Positions 17,701 through 26,291 of a DNA stretch of 64,000 nt are shown here, one piece after another. How positions within the stretch are numbered: position 1 is the stretch's first letter; every line of letters starts with the position of its first letter. The DNA comes from Paenibacillus sp. FSL R10-2782 (GTDB taxonomy: Bacteria; Bacillota; Bacilli; Paenibacillales; Paenibacillaceae), in NCBI RefSeq assembly GCF_038592985.1, contig NZ_CP151951.1, forward strand, positions 4,686,001 to 4,750,000. The letters are read 5' to 3'. Both the position numbers and the translations under genes were made by a program. The notes beneath the pieces were generated by a model. It searched no databases and had not been told where the DNA came from. It saw only the letters and a list, made by a program, of their open reading frames with translations.

Positions 17701-18931
17701 TGAATGGACGCACCTGGTTCATTCCAAGTACCCGATCATAGCTATCATTTTTCCGCTGATTGCAGTGCTGGGATATTCACTGCTACTCCCAAGCAGCCAA
17801 ATTAACGAAGCTAACGTAGTCGTGGTGGATCAGGATAACACAGCCTATAGCCGTGAGTTCATCCAGAAAATAGATGCCTCCCCTAACATGAACGTGGCTG
17901 AGGTTGTTTCATACACTGACAACCCTGAACAATATTTTTATCACGAGAAATTTTTGGCTGTTATTTCTCTGCCGAAGGGGTTAGAGGCCAATCACAATCG
18001 CTCCCTTTCCAGTCGTGTGGGGCTGATTCTGGATAATACCAATGCGCAATCTATTACTTTGATTCGCACGGCCATGCAGGAAATTAGCGTATCCGAGAAT
18101 ATGGGACTGTCCGTTCCAGCTATTATGAAAACAGGAATGAACGCGGAACAGGCCCAGGGAGCCCTGAATGGTATTGCTCTGGAAGTACGTTCTCTCTTTA
18201 ATCCAACCAATGATTATCAGAATACATCAGTGCTTGCATTTACCTGTATGTTCTCCTTTATGATGTTAAACATTAACAGCTTGCCTCTGATCGCCAGACT
18301 AAGGGTTTCCCGAAGGCTGGCTGCAGAACTTCAAAATCCGTTCAATATATTGCTGCGTATTCTTCCTTACACGCTGTTTTCGACGGCAGGTTTAATCTTC
18401 TCTCTCGGAGTACTTAAAATGTTTGGGGGCAGCCGTTTCGAGGCCAATCCGGTTCTCTTTATCATTCCGGTTGTTCTGTACGTATTCGGTACAGTTTGTC
18501 TCAATATTCTGGTAGCATGGGGAGCCGCACATCCGGGAGTAGCCATCGGCAGAATGGTTATTGTACTCATGCCTGCTTTTGTGCTCTCGGGAGCCGTTCT
18601 TTCAAGATCGTTATTTCCGTCTTTAGCAATCCAAATCGGTGATTTCTTTCCATTTGCATGGCTGTACAAATTTGTGCGCTCGATGGGACTGCGTGGTGCA
18701 CCTTTACAAGAAATGCTTCCCGAGCTTGGATCCATGTTACTATATGTCGGTGTACTCTCCATGCTGGTCATAGCCAGAGCGCTGTGGGAAAAACAAAAGC
18801 TGGCCAAAAATGCTACAGGCGATGCTCCTGGAATGGGAGCGGCTCATTCCGCTGCTCCCAGTATGCCTGGCAGCGGAATCTCTGCACAAGGAGGTGCGTC
18901 CGCGCCTATACACAAGCCAATAAAAGGGTAG
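17684..18931 (+). CDS. ABC-2 type permease of an export system
   Basis: 415 residues: one N-terminal membrane segment (IIAIIFPLIAVLGYSLLLP), a large extracytoplasmic loop (about residues 40-175) and five or so C-terminal membrane segments, the ABC-2/YhgE-like topology also seen in YbhR-type permeases. The C-terminal 40 residues are a low-complexity Gly/Ala/Ser/Pro tail. No ATPase gene is adjacent, so either it uses one encoded elsewhere or it is driven differently. Overlaps the HlyD gene by 17 bp. Substrate is unknown; drug or lipid export is plausible given the MarR neighbour. Confidence 0.8.
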   Translation: MKSLRDEWTHLVHSKYPIIAIIFPLIAVLGYSLLLPSSQINEANVVVVDQDNTAYSREFIQKIDASPNMNVAEVVSYTDNPEQYFYHEKFLAVISLPKGLEANHNRSLSSRVGLILDNTNAQSITLIRTAMQEISVSENMGLSVPAIMKTGMNAEQAQGALNGIALEVRSLFNPTNDYQNTSVLAFTCMFSFMMLNINSLPLIARLRVSRRLAAELQNPFNILLRILPYTLFSTAGLIFSLGVLKMFGGSRFEANPVLFIIPVVLYVFGTVCLNILVAWGAAHPGVAIGRMVIVLMPAFVLSGAVLSRSLFPSLAIQIGDFFPFAWLYKFVRSMGLRGAPLQEMLPELGSMLLYVGVLSMLVIARALWEKQKLAKNATGDAPGMGAAHSAAPSMPGSGISAQGGASAPIHKPIKG

Positions 18932-19014
18932 CTATCCCCACTTCATACTTAAAATAAAAAGCACCTTTGAAATCACTATAACAGTGGTTTTGAAGGTGCT
19001 TTGGGATAGCTACC
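18927..19014. terminator. Nested bidirectional terminator overlapping the permease stop
   Basis: Outer 12-bp arms GGTAGCTATCCC (18927-18938) and GGGATAGCTACC (19003-19014) enclose an inner AAAGCACCTT / AAGGTGCTTT pair (18958-19002). The outer left arm contains the permease stop codon. The convergent oxidoreductase gene ends at 19021. Confidence 0.8.
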
Positions 19015-19020
19015 TCAGGT

Positions 19021-19581
19021 TTACTTATATGCTCGGCCTAATTGATAAGCGTGCTCCAGCAGACCTTCAATGTAGTCCTTCGATTCGGACAGAGTATCAT
19101 AGAAGAACTCCACCTTGGACTCTCTTACTCTTGCGTAACCAGCAATGGCTTTGTTCAGATAATGAGTAATCATATCGTGGTATTCATACTTGATCAGATG
19201 TTCTTTCGTCCCTCCCGCCAAGCACATCCACAAAACCTGCTTTGTCGTAAACTCCTGAAGCAAACCTATGTTCCACACTTTATCCAGATATCCCTTTAGC
19301 ATGGAAGGGACGCTATACCACCATAGAGGAAACACAAAGACCAGAGCATCCGCAGCCGCAACTCTATCCATCTCTCTCCGTGTTTCAGGAGCATATTGTT
19401 TATGAGGTGAATTCCAATCCAATTCATCTGCTGCGCTGTACACCGGATTATACCCGTCCCGATCCAAGTCCAAAATATCTACCTCGTGCTTATTCTCTTT
19501 CAATCCCTCTACAAAACGATTCATGACTGCAAGGGTAAGTGAATCCTCTCTGGGATGCGTAACGACCAATAGAACTTTCAT
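19021..19581 (-). CDS. NAD(P)H-dependent oxidoreductase, NQO1/MdaB flavodoxin-fold
   Basis: 186 residues. The N-terminus (KVLLVVTHPREDSLTLAVMNRFVEGL) is the FMN-binding loop of the NQO1/YwrO group, and FVFPLWWYSVPSMLKGYLDKVWNIG is the conserved active-site block. Such enzymes reduce quinones or other electrophiles with two electrons. An AAGGTTACGAAATC stretch precedes the ATG. Divergent from an HxlR gene with two palindromes between, a pairing typical of quinone/diamide-responsive YodB-like control. Confidence 0.9.
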   Translation of the reverse strand: MKVLLVVTHPREDSLTLAVMNRFVEGLKENKHEVDILDLDRDGYNPVYSAADELDWNSPHKQYAPETRREMDRVAAADALVFVFPLWWYSVPSMLKGYLDKVWNIGLLQEFTTKQVLWMCLAGGTKEHLIKYEYHDMITHYLNKAIAGYARVRESKVEFFYDTLSESKDYIEGLLEHAYQLGRAYK

Positions 19582-19659
19582 GATTTCGTAACCTTCTTTC
19601 TCCTCGTGATTGGTGTACCCTGTCTACAGATGCTATTATGGTTGATATATATGAAGGTG

Positions 19660-19690
19660 TGAAGTACGCACTTCAATGTACCGTAGGTAC
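19660..19690. promoter_or_regulatory. Candidate HxlR operators, divergent spacer
   Basis: TGAAGT-ACGC-ACTTCA (19660-19675) and GTACC-GTA-GGTAC (19678-19690) are two perfect inverted repeats side by side between the oxidoreductase and HxlR genes. Confidence 0.6.
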
Positions 19691-19744
19691 TTTAAGGTTC
19701 CTTAGTGCTTTTTTTGCACTACAGATCCGAGAGGAGAAAAGCAA

Positions 19745-20140
19745 ATGAAAGATAATACCAAAACATATATGCTCGGGACTGAAGCGACCTTTGAGGTCAT
19801 CGGCGGGAAATGGAAAGCCATTATCCTGTATCATTTAACCAGCGGCAGAAAACGTACATATGAGCTCCGTCAACTCATTCCGAAAATCACCCAAAAAGTG
19901 CTTACCCAACAGCTTAGAGAGCTGGAAAAGGACGAAATCATCCACCGAATTATCTATAACCAGGTCCCACCCAAAGTAGAGTATGAGCTTAGTGAATACG
20001 GATGGGATTTTAAAGATTTGCTCGATCGTTTTTGCTTATGGGGAGAAGAACACTTAGACAGGGTTTATGGCGATAAAGCAACGGTGCTGGAGGAATATTC
20101 TATGGAAGAGCCTTGTAGAGAAAAAAATAAAGCAGACTGA
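19745..20140 (+). CDS. HxlR-family winged-helix regulator
   Basis: 131 residues. The family core is complete: GTEATFEVIGGKWKAIILYHLTSGRKRTYELRQLIPKITQKVLTQQLRELEKDEIIHRIIYNQVPPKVEYELSEYGWDFKDLL. It lacks the N-terminal Cys seen in many redox-sensing HxlR proteins, but has a Cys in LDRFCLWGEEHL and one near the C-terminus. GAGAGGAG precedes the ATG. Its likely target is the divergent NAD(P)H oxidoreductase. Confidence 0.9.
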   Translation: MKDNTKTYMLGTEATFEVIGGKWKAIILYHLTSGRKRTYELRQLIPKITQKVLTQQLRELEKDEIIHRIIYNQVPPKVEYELSEYGWDFKDLLDRFCLWGEEHLDRVYGDKATVLEEYSMEEPCREKNKAD

Positions 20141-20180
20141 ACGGCCTTTTCGCCATCGCTTCATCAGCTGTCCGCAAAAA

Positions 20181-20226
20181 TACAAAACAGTCCTAATGAA
20201 GATTTCCTTCAACGGGACTGTTTGTA
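20181..20226. terminator. Bidirectional terminator, HxlR / LysE
   Basis: TACAAAACAGTCC (20181-20193) and GGACTGTTTGTA (20215-20226), nearly perfect arms, lie between the convergent HxlR (+) and LysE (-) genes. Confidence 0.65.
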
Positions 20227-20240
20227 TGACTTGCATGTCG

Positions 20241-20825
20241 TCATTCTACAAGAATCGAAATTGCACTATATACTAATAACAAAGCCATTATTATATTAAA
20301 CTGACTTCTATATTTGGATAAGAACTTTTGAAAAACGGAGCCAAACACACTCCAACAGAATGTACTCATAAAACCAACAAAAGCTAGAAATAACGAATAC
20401 AATATCAAGCTGAAATTGGAATGGTGATATGGAAGGATGAAGGTTGATATAGCAGTGATACCATATAAAATTCCTTTCGGATTGATAAATTGTAAAAGCA
20501 TACCTGTTAGAAAACTGTTATTCTTGCCCCCATCATTATCATTACCATTCTCTTTACTCATCATTATTTTTACAGCCAGATATAGCATATAGGCTGCACC
20601 CAGGATCGTCATCACAAATTGAATTTTGGGAATGAAATTTTCAAGCAACAAATTAAAATAACTACTCAATAACATGATTACAAAGAAACCTGCACCTACT
20701 CCTGAACAAAATCGAATTGTCTTTTTAAGCCCGAATTTATTAGCAAAGAGCATGGCCATAATGTTATTGGGGCCTGGCGTAAAACTGGTAACAAAAACAT
20801 ATAACAAAAATGATAATAAAGGCAC
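20241..20825 (-). CDS. LysE/RhtB family amino-acid exporter
   Basis: 194 residues with five to six membrane segments. The family signature TSFTPGPNNIMAMLFANKFG is at the N-terminus, and LLQFINPKGILYGIT is the conserved mid block. It exports an amino acid or related compound; the substrate is not predictable. Divergent from an XRE-cupin regulator, a very common pairing, with a shared palindromic operator region. Base composition is more AT-rich than the core genes. Confidence 0.9.
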   Translation of the reverse strand: MPLLSFLLYVFVTSFTPGPNNIMAMLFANKFGLKKTIRFCSGVGAGFFVIMLLSSYFNLLLENFIPKIQFVMTILGAAYMLYLAVKIMMSKENGNDNDGGKNNSFLTGMLLQFINPKGILYGITAISTFILPYHHSNFSLILYSLFLAFVGFMSTFCWSVFGSVFQKFLSKYRSQFNIIMALLLVYSAISILVE

Positions 20826-20868
20826 TTGGGAACCCCCTCTTCGATGTATGCTATAATGTACAAAAAGA

Positions 20869-20916
20869 ACAATATAACGTTTTACGTTTTATTGTACAAT
20901 ACAGACGTTATATTGT
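20869..20916. promoter_or_regulatory. Operator region between lysE-like and XRE-cupin genes
   Basis: A 12-bp perfect inverted repeat, ACAATATAACGT (20869-20880) and ACGTTATATTGT (20905-20916), encloses the 10-bp palindrome ATTGTACAAT (20891-20900). Symmetric arrays like this fit autoregulation and control of the exporter by the divergent regulator. Confidence 0.65.
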
Positions 20917-20937
20917 ACACAGGTGCAGGAGGTATTT

Positions 20938-21492
20938 ATGGAAACCATCAATCTGATCATTGCCAAAAACTTAAAAGCCTTTAGAGAACATAAGAAATTA
21001 AGTCTTGAAAGGGTCGCAGAACTCACTGGAGTAAGCAAAACGATGATCGGTCAAATTGAAAGAGGCGAATCCAGCCCTACAATTACAACGATTTGGAAAA
21101 TAGCCAACGGATTAAAAATTTCCTTTTCCTCACTCATAAATAATCCCCAGCCAGACACAAAAGTGGTTTTAGGAAGTGAGATTCAAACATTAACTGAAGA
21201 TAACGGAAAATATCGAGTCTATCCCCACTTCCCCTTCGAAGATGATAGACGCTTTGAAGTTTATTCAATCGAGATCGAACAAGATGGCTTCCTAAGTGCT
21301 GATTCGCACGGAGAGGGAACAGAGGAGTTCTTGACTGTTTTTGATGGAGAATTAACGGTCCGTGTAAATGACATCGAATATACAGTCAGAAGGGGTGATT
21401 CCATCCGATTCAAAGCTGACAGACCCCATACCTATCATAATTCAGGGGAAACATTAACTCGGTTAAGTTTGGTCTTAAACTATCCCATTTAA
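20938..21492 (+). CDS. XRE-family regulator with cupin domain
   Basis: 184 residues. An N-terminal HTH_XRE (about residues 5-60: LIIAKNLKAFREHKKLSLERVAELTGVSKTMIGQIERGESSPTITTIWKIANGL) is joined to a C-terminal cupin (about 105-180: DSHGEGTEEFLTVFDGELTVRVND, RRGDSIRFKADRPHTYHNSGE). The cupin probably senses a small metabolite exported by the divergent LysE protein. GGAGG five bases before the ATG at 20938 fixes the start; an upstream in-frame TTG at 20923 is not used. Confidence 0.92.
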   Translation: METINLIIAKNLKAFREHKKLSLERVAELTGVSKTMIGQIERGESSPTITTIWKIANGLKISFSSLINNPQPDTKVVLGSEIQTLTEDNGKYRVYPHFPFEDDRRFEVYSIEIEQDGFLSADSHGEGTEEFLTVFDGELTVRVNDIEYTVRRGDSIRFKADRPHTYHNSGETLTRLSLVLNYPI

Positions 21493-21613
21493 ATAAGTCC
21501 AAAATAATATTTTAAATAATGTAAATATACAAATTATGCTAAAATCATATATAGTTTAGATAGGATAGACAGTTACTATTCTTCTTCTAAATGTGAAGGG
21601 GTGTAAAAATGAA

Positions 21614-22840
21614 ATGCTAAAGCGTATTAAAAATCTGTTCGTTATCCCTAACTACCCGCTATTTATGACCTGTATGCTATTGCAAGGTATGGCCATATCG
21701 ATCAGCGCACCTTTTTTGGCTGTATATTTTACAACTACACTTGGCGTATCTGTTGGAACCTTTGGTGTTTTTACGGCTGTGACCTTGATTTGTGGTATAT
21801 GGATAAGCTCTCTGATTGCCAAGCGTTCTGATACTGGATTAGATCGTAAACAAATTTTGGTTATTTGTACGTTATTTAATGCGATAGCATTTGCAGGGTA
21901 TCTTTTCATTCAAAATTTTTATGTACTTTTTATATATATGACTGTCTTCACGGCAATGGGAGCACCTGGAATGCCACAGTTATTTGCCAGTGCACGTGAA
22001 GCGGTAAATCGCAGTAAATCAGCTGATCATGCCTTTGCCAATTCAACACTTCGTTCTATGTTTTCTCTTGGGTTTATCACTGGACCGCTCTTTGGGTCTT
22101 TCCTGATTGCACATACCGGCTTTAAAGGTATTTTTGTAGGGACAACTTCTATTTTTGTATTTATCGCTGTTCTACTATTCTGTTTTATTAAGCAATCCCC
22201 TGTTCAGCTCAAAAATAAGGATCAGACTTCACCTCATCACATTACATTACATAAAAATATTGAGATTCTGATACCGTTCTCAGTTCTCACTTTGCTCTAT
22301 GTGGCACACTGGATGAACAGTTTAAATATTTCCTTATTTATCATTCATAATTTAAAAGGGGACACGAATGACGTTGCTCTAGTATCCAGTATTTGCGCGG
22401 TAATAGAAATACCTTTAATGATCATGTTAGGCGTACTTGCTGCTAAATACTCCAACCGTCTGCTTATATTTTGGGGAGCTTTAACAGGGATTGTCTATTA
22501 TCTCCTCGTCCTTATGTCTACGGAGATATGGCAGTTATTAGTGGGGCAGCTTCTTCTGGCCTTCTTTGTTGCAGTGATTTCGGCCATTGGCATCAGCTAC
22601 ATGCAGGATTTGTTGCCTTCTCTTCCTGGTTATGCCTCGACGCTGTATTCCAATGCGACAACCATCGGAAGACTGGCGGGGAGCTTAATGGGCGGATTGA
22701 CCGCTCAATGGATGGGCTATCGAAACTCTTATTGGGTATGTTTGGCCCTGATCCTCTGCTCCCTTGGTCTTCTAGCGATCTCCAAAAAATTAGAGTTTGA
22801 AAAATCGGCTGCTCTACAAGAAAGGAATCACAGTCTGTAG
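21614..22840 (+). CDS. MFS exporter, sugar efflux (SET)-like
   Basis: 408 residues with 12 predicted membrane segments. The helix 1-2 region (PLFMTCMLLQGMAISISAPFLAVYFTTTLGVSVGTFGVFTAVTLICGIWISSLIAKRSD) and the FASAREAVNRSKSADHAFANSTLRSMFSLGFITGPLFGS stretch resemble the SET/SotB sugar-efflux transporters. The start is uncertain: the ATG at 21614 has GAAGGGG 12 nt upstream, and a GTG at 21593 is in frame. A short out-of-frame ATGAAATGCTAA overlaps the start. It converges with the glycosyltransferase gene, 9 bp apart. Confidence 0.82.
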   Translation: MLKRIKNLFVIPNYPLFMTCMLLQGMAISISAPFLAVYFTTTLGVSVGTFGVFTAVTLICGIWISSLIAKRSDTGLDRKQILVICTLFNAIAFAGYLFIQNFYVLFIYMTVFTAMGAPGMPQLFASAREAVNRSKSADHAFANSTLRSMFSLGFITGPLFGSFLIAHTGFKGIFVGTTSIFVFIAVLLFCFIKQSPVQLKNKDQTSPHHITLHKNIEILIPFSVLTLLYVAHWMNSLNISLFIIHNLKGDTNDVALVSSICAVIEIPLMIMLGVLAAKYSNRLLIFWGALTGIVYYLLVLMSTEIWQLLVGQLLLAFFVAVISAIGISYMQDLLPSLPGYASTLYSNATTIGRLAGSLMGGLTAQWMGYRNSYWVCLALILCSLGLLAISKKLEFEKSAALQERNHSL

Positions 22841-22849
22841 TCTGACACC

Positions 22850-24067
22850 TTATTTTTCTATTGTGGAGAAATGATTCATAATGATATCTGCCGCATATCT
22901 GTACCCGCCAGCCTGACGTAATGATTCGCCAATCACATGGGCCTGCTGTTTATACGTTGAATTACTCAAGACCTCTAGTAAGGCAGCTCTCAAAATAGCG
23001 GGTGTAAGCTCATTTTTATCCACAACTATACCCGCTCCCAGCTCCTGCACCCGATTGGCCACGATAGGCTGATCGGATGTTAAAGGGATCATGACCTGCG
23101 GCACATTGTAATACAAGGCTTCGCTTGTGCTGTTCATCCCCGCATGTGTAACAAAAGCGTCTACATGCTGCAGCATGTCCAATTGCGGAATATAAGGCTT
23201 GATAATAAAATTGTCAGGAATAGATTCCGACAATGGCTCCATATCTGTATAATTGCCTGAAGACAGCACAAACTGCACAGGTAAATCGTGAAATGCTGCA
23301 AAGCAAAGCTTATAAAACTCCAGGTCTTTATTCAAAATGGTTCCCATTGAGATGTAAACTGCCTGTGGATGGAGAACACGAAGTTGCTCGAACGGGAAAG
23401 AGGGCGCATCTTTACGTGGTACAATAGAAGGACCTGTAAAAATATAGCTGTTATCCAGCTTTTCAGCTTGCGGTTGAAAATAACGGCTTGTATAAACAAT
23501 TTTCAAGCACCCAGCATGTGGAGCGATCTCATCCATAGCCGGGACGGCAACCTGAAGCTCATTAGCTAATTGCTGCGTTACTTTCATCGTGGCCGTATGC
23601 AGCCTTTTTACCTCTGGATCATTTTCATCCATGCCTTGGCCAGACCCCAGAGGTTCTACGAAAGCAAAAGAAGCAATAGAGCATATTGCAGGTATTCCCA
23701 GCTTCTCTGCTATAATCGTACCTCCCCAGCCCATCAAAGAGTCATAGATTAAATAATCATAGGTCCTGTTCTCTATAACTCTCAAAACCTCTGGAATAAT
23801 CGGCAGGATCATACCTTTAACCATCATGTACACAAATTGATAATGATGTTTGTACTCCGCTGGCTTTAAATCGGCGTCTTTGGAAAAAGCATCATCAACA
23901 AAAGGATAGGTTATCAGTTTTGCTCCCGTTGGCTGAATTCTCGTACGAAATTCCTCCGTACATACATAATCCACTTCCTCACCACTGTCGACCAGTTGCT
24001 TAACTAATCCTAATGACGGATTAACATGGCCTTCAGCAGGCGTGATCACTACCAACACACGTGCCAT
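22850..24067 (-). CDS. MGT-family (macrolide-type) glycosyltransferase
   Basis: 405 residues, GT1 fold. The N-terminal acceptor half begins ARVLVVITPAEGHVNPSLGLVKQLVDSGEEVDYVC, and the C-terminal UDP-sugar site is FVTHAGMNSTSEALYYNVPQVMIPLTSDQPIVANRVQELGAGI. The family (YjiC/OleD-like) glucosylates macrolides, flavonoids and other hydrophobic acceptors, giving detoxification or self-protection. It converges with a SET-like exporter, which may or may not act with it. A GGAGGTGTAGGG site precedes the ATG. Confidence 0.9.
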   Translation of the reverse strand: MARVLVVITPAEGHVNPSLGLVKQLVDSGEEVDYVCTEEFRTRIQPTGAKLITYPFVDDAFSKDADLKPAEYKHHYQFVYMMVKGMILPIIPEVLRVIENRTYDYLIYDSLMGWGGTIIAEKLGIPAICSIASFAFVEPLGSGQGMDENDPEVKRLHTATMKVTQQLANELQVAVPAMDEIAPHAGCLKIVYTSRYFQPQAEKLDNSYIFTGPSIVPRKDAPSFPFEQLRVLHPQAVYISMGTILNKDLEFYKLCFAAFHDLPVQFVLSSGNYTDMEPLSESIPDNFIIKPYIPQLDMLQHVDAFVTHAGMNSTSEALYYNVPQVMIPLTSDQPIVANRVQELGAGIVVDKNELTPAILRAALLEVLSNSTYKQQAHVIGESLRQAGGYRYAADIIMNHFSTIEK

Positions 24068-24273
24068 CCCTACACCTCCAACATAATAAATTTATACAAA
24101 CAACATAAAAGATCTAGCTTTTTTTCTAGCAAAAAATACATCTCACACTTAATATATCGAATATTTCCCATCAAAACAAATATATTCAATTTTTAAGCTG
24201 CGTATTTTCCGAATTCAACATTGCTTGCAGACCACACCAATAGGCGAGGTAAACGCTTGGGATTAAGTAAAAT

Positions 24274-24320
24274 ACAAAAAAAAAACCATACTTCGCTGCA
24301 ATACATGCAACAAAGTATGG
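24274..24320 (-). terminator. Terminator of the MarR-threonine aldolase unit
   Basis: Arms CCATACTT (24286-24293) and AAGTATGG (24313-24320). The minus strand continues into a run of about ten T residues. Confidence 0.8.
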
Positions 24321-24378
24321 CCTATTACATAGTCATTCTACATCTTTAAGATTCTATGAACTGATTTCCCCATTAAAT

Positions 24379-25416
24379 TTACTGTAATGCTTGGATATCC
24401 TGAATCAGCATTTCAACATTGTCTTTCTTCGTAGCCCAGCTGGTACAAAATCGAACGGCACTACGTGTAGCATCAACTTTTTCCCAAAAGGAAAAGGTAT
24501 ATTTTTCGCTCAGTGCTTTTAATGTACGATCTGGAAAAATCGGGAACTGCTGATTGGTTGTAGAATGATATAGAAATTGAACTCCTTGTTTCGTTAGCGA
24601 AGTTTGAATCAACATGGCCATATCTATAGCGTGCTTGGAAATCTCATAGTATAAACCATCTTCAAATAAAGTTTCAAACTGTATACCCAACATTCGTCCC
24701 TTCGCCAGCAGTCCTCCTTTTTGCTTGATCATGTATCGAAAATCTTTTTTCAAAGCATCATTGATAATGACTACCGCTTCTCCCATCAATGCTCCAATTT
24801 TTGTACCGCCGATATAAAATACATCACACAGCTTCGCTATATCTGCTAAAGATGCATCGTTGTCCACTGCAACCAGGCCATACCCCAAGCGGGCACCGTC
24901 GATAAACAAGGGTAAGCCACATTCCCGGCAGATTTGACTTAACGCTTCCAGCTCGGATTTAGTATAGAGCGTACCATTCTCGGTAGGCTGGGAAATATAA
25001 ACCATACCAGGCTGTACCATATGCTCAAAAGTGCCATCATTCCAGTGAGCGTCATACAGCTCTTTTACCTGTTCGGCCCGGATCTTCCCATCATCACTTG
25101 GCAAAGGAAGTACTTTATGTCCAGTAGCTTCAATCGCGCCGGTCTCATGTACAGCAATATGCCCAGAATTTGCAGCAATAACACCTTGATGCGGACGCAA
25201 AATAGAAGAGATCACCGTTGTATTGGTCTGTGTACCTCCAACTAAAAAGTGTACGTCCGCATTTTCGGAGTCACATGCTTTTTTAATATAAGCTCTGGCT
25301 TTCTCACAGTGCTCGTCCACACCATAGCCTGGGGTTTGTTCATCATTCGTCTCCAATAGTCGCTTTAATATGCGCTCATGGGCACCTTCGGTATAGTCGC
25401 ATTCAAATCTAATCAT
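24379..25416 (-). CDS. Low-specificity L-threonine aldolase
   Basis: 345 residues, fold-type I PLP enzyme that cleaves threonine to glycine and acetaldehyde. The N-terminus FECDYTEGAHERILKRLLETNDEQTPGYG is typical; the cofactor Lys is in CDVFYIGGTKIGALMGEAVV; FIDGARLGYGL holds the PLP-pyridine Asp. The ATG overlaps the 3' end of the upstream MarR gene by 8 bp, indicating coupled expression and probable MarR control. A strong terminator follows. Confidence 0.92.
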   Translation of the reverse strand: MIRFECDYTEGAHERILKRLLETNDEQTPGYGVDEHCEKARAYIKKACDSENADVHFLVGGTQTNTTVISSILRPHQGVIAANSGHIAVHETGAIEATGHKVLPLPSDDGKIRAEQVKELYDAHWNDGTFEHMVQPGMVYISQPTENGTLYTKSELEALSQICRECGLPLFIDGARLGYGLVAVDNDASLADIAKLCDVFYIGGTKIGALMGEAVVIINDALKKDFRYMIKQKGGLLAKGRMLGIQFETLFEDGLYYEISKHAIDMAMLIQTSLTKQGVQFLYHSTTNQQFPIFPDRTLKALSEKYTFSFWEKVDATRSAVRFCTSWATKKDNVEMLIQDIQALQ

Positions 25417-25831
25417 TTTGTATTCTCTCCAATTTCTCTAGTTTGTTCTGAATGAACACCATAGAAGTATGTAATTCTTTAATCTCTTCCTCGGATAGAC
25501 CTTGAACTAATTTTATGACTTGTTCGTCAGATCTTTCATCCAGTTGGTGATAAAACGCTTTTCCTTTAGGCGTCAATCGAATCAGATTTGTTCTATTATC
25601 CACCGAAGAATTTTCCTTAACAAGGAAGCCCTCTTTGCAAAGTTTAGCAATGATTCTACTCATATAACTACGATCAATTTTAAGAGAATCGACTAACGTA
25701 TTGGCTATACATGGTTCGATCATACCGATCTCTACAATGACCCGTGCCTCGGTAAAGGAATACCCGCTATCCAGCACATGTCTATCTAATAAACCAAGTA
25801 TATTGGTATAAAATCGATTGAAATGTCTCAT
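25409..25831 (-). CDS. MarR-family regulator
   Basis: 140 residues. The winged HTH lies at about residues 40-100 (CIANTLVDSLKIDRSYMSRIIAKLCKEGFLVKENSSVDNRTNLIRLTPKGKAFYHQLDE). The N-terminus FNRFYTNILGLLDRHVLDSGYSFTEARVIVEIG resembles MarR proteins found fused to acetyltransferases, here without that domain. It is the first gene of a two-gene unit with threonine aldolase. Confidence 0.88.
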   Translation of the reverse strand: MRHFNRFYTNILGLLDRHVLDSGYSFTEARVIVEIGMIEPCIANTLVDSLKIDRSYMSRIIAKLCKEGFLVKENSSVDNRTNLIRLTPKGKAFYHQLDERSDEQVIKLVQGLSEEEIKELHTSMVFIQNKLEKLERIQND

Positions 25832-25964
25832 ATCTGCGATGATCTTAGCATCTATATTGATTTATAACTCCCCCTATTTAGTGGACTTATGCAACAATTA
25901 TATTAATGATTTTTGTGGACTCTGTCAACGAAATATGATGCAATTCAGTTTATTAATTAGCCCA

Positions 25965-26009
25965 TAAAATAAAAAACAGTCCCGATCAAAAATGCTCATC
26001 AGGACTGTT
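25965..26009 (-). terminator. Terminator of the peptide-utilisation operon
   Basis: ACAGTCCCGAT / ATCAGGACTGT arms (25976-26008), followed on the minus strand by T-rich sequence (TTTTTTATTTTA). It lies 30 bp after the last small ORF. Confidence 0.8.
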
Positions 26010-26038
26010 GGGCGTAGCTATGGTAACTGATCTTCCCT

Positions 26039-26263
26039 TTAAAAGCTATCATCATTTCGATATAAAAGCTTAATACTTACGATTCTCTGCACGCTGCCTA
26101 CTTCTTCATTGTCCTCCTCAATCACCTGCCACTGTCTGCCAATCAGCCCCTGCAAGGTATCGATTTCACTAGGATCAAGGTGCAGATTCTTCAACATGAT
26201 TCCATCCTGCTCATAATCCTGATCTATGATTCGATCAAAACGAAAATAAAGCAGCCTTTTCAA
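26039..26263 (-). CDS. Small hypothetical protein
   Basis: 74 residues from a TTG (26261-26263); no family recognised. The sequence is charged and soluble (RFDRIIDQDYEQDGIMLKNLHLDPSEIDTLQGLIGRQWQVIEEDNEE). The same frame stays open for about 20 codons upstream and reads NEFKFLHING before the TTG, but offers no ATG, GTG or TTG there. The only ATG nearby (TAATGA overlapping the previous stop) is in another frame and ends after 10 codons. Start or reading frame is therefore doubtful. Last gene before the operon terminator. Confidence 0.5.
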   Translation of the reverse strand: MKRLLYFRFDRIIDQDYEQDGIMLKNLHLDPSEIDTLQGLIGRQWQVIEEDNEEVGSVQRIVSIKLLYRNDDSF

Positions 26264-26291
26264 TCCATTGATGTGTAAAAACTTAAATTCA

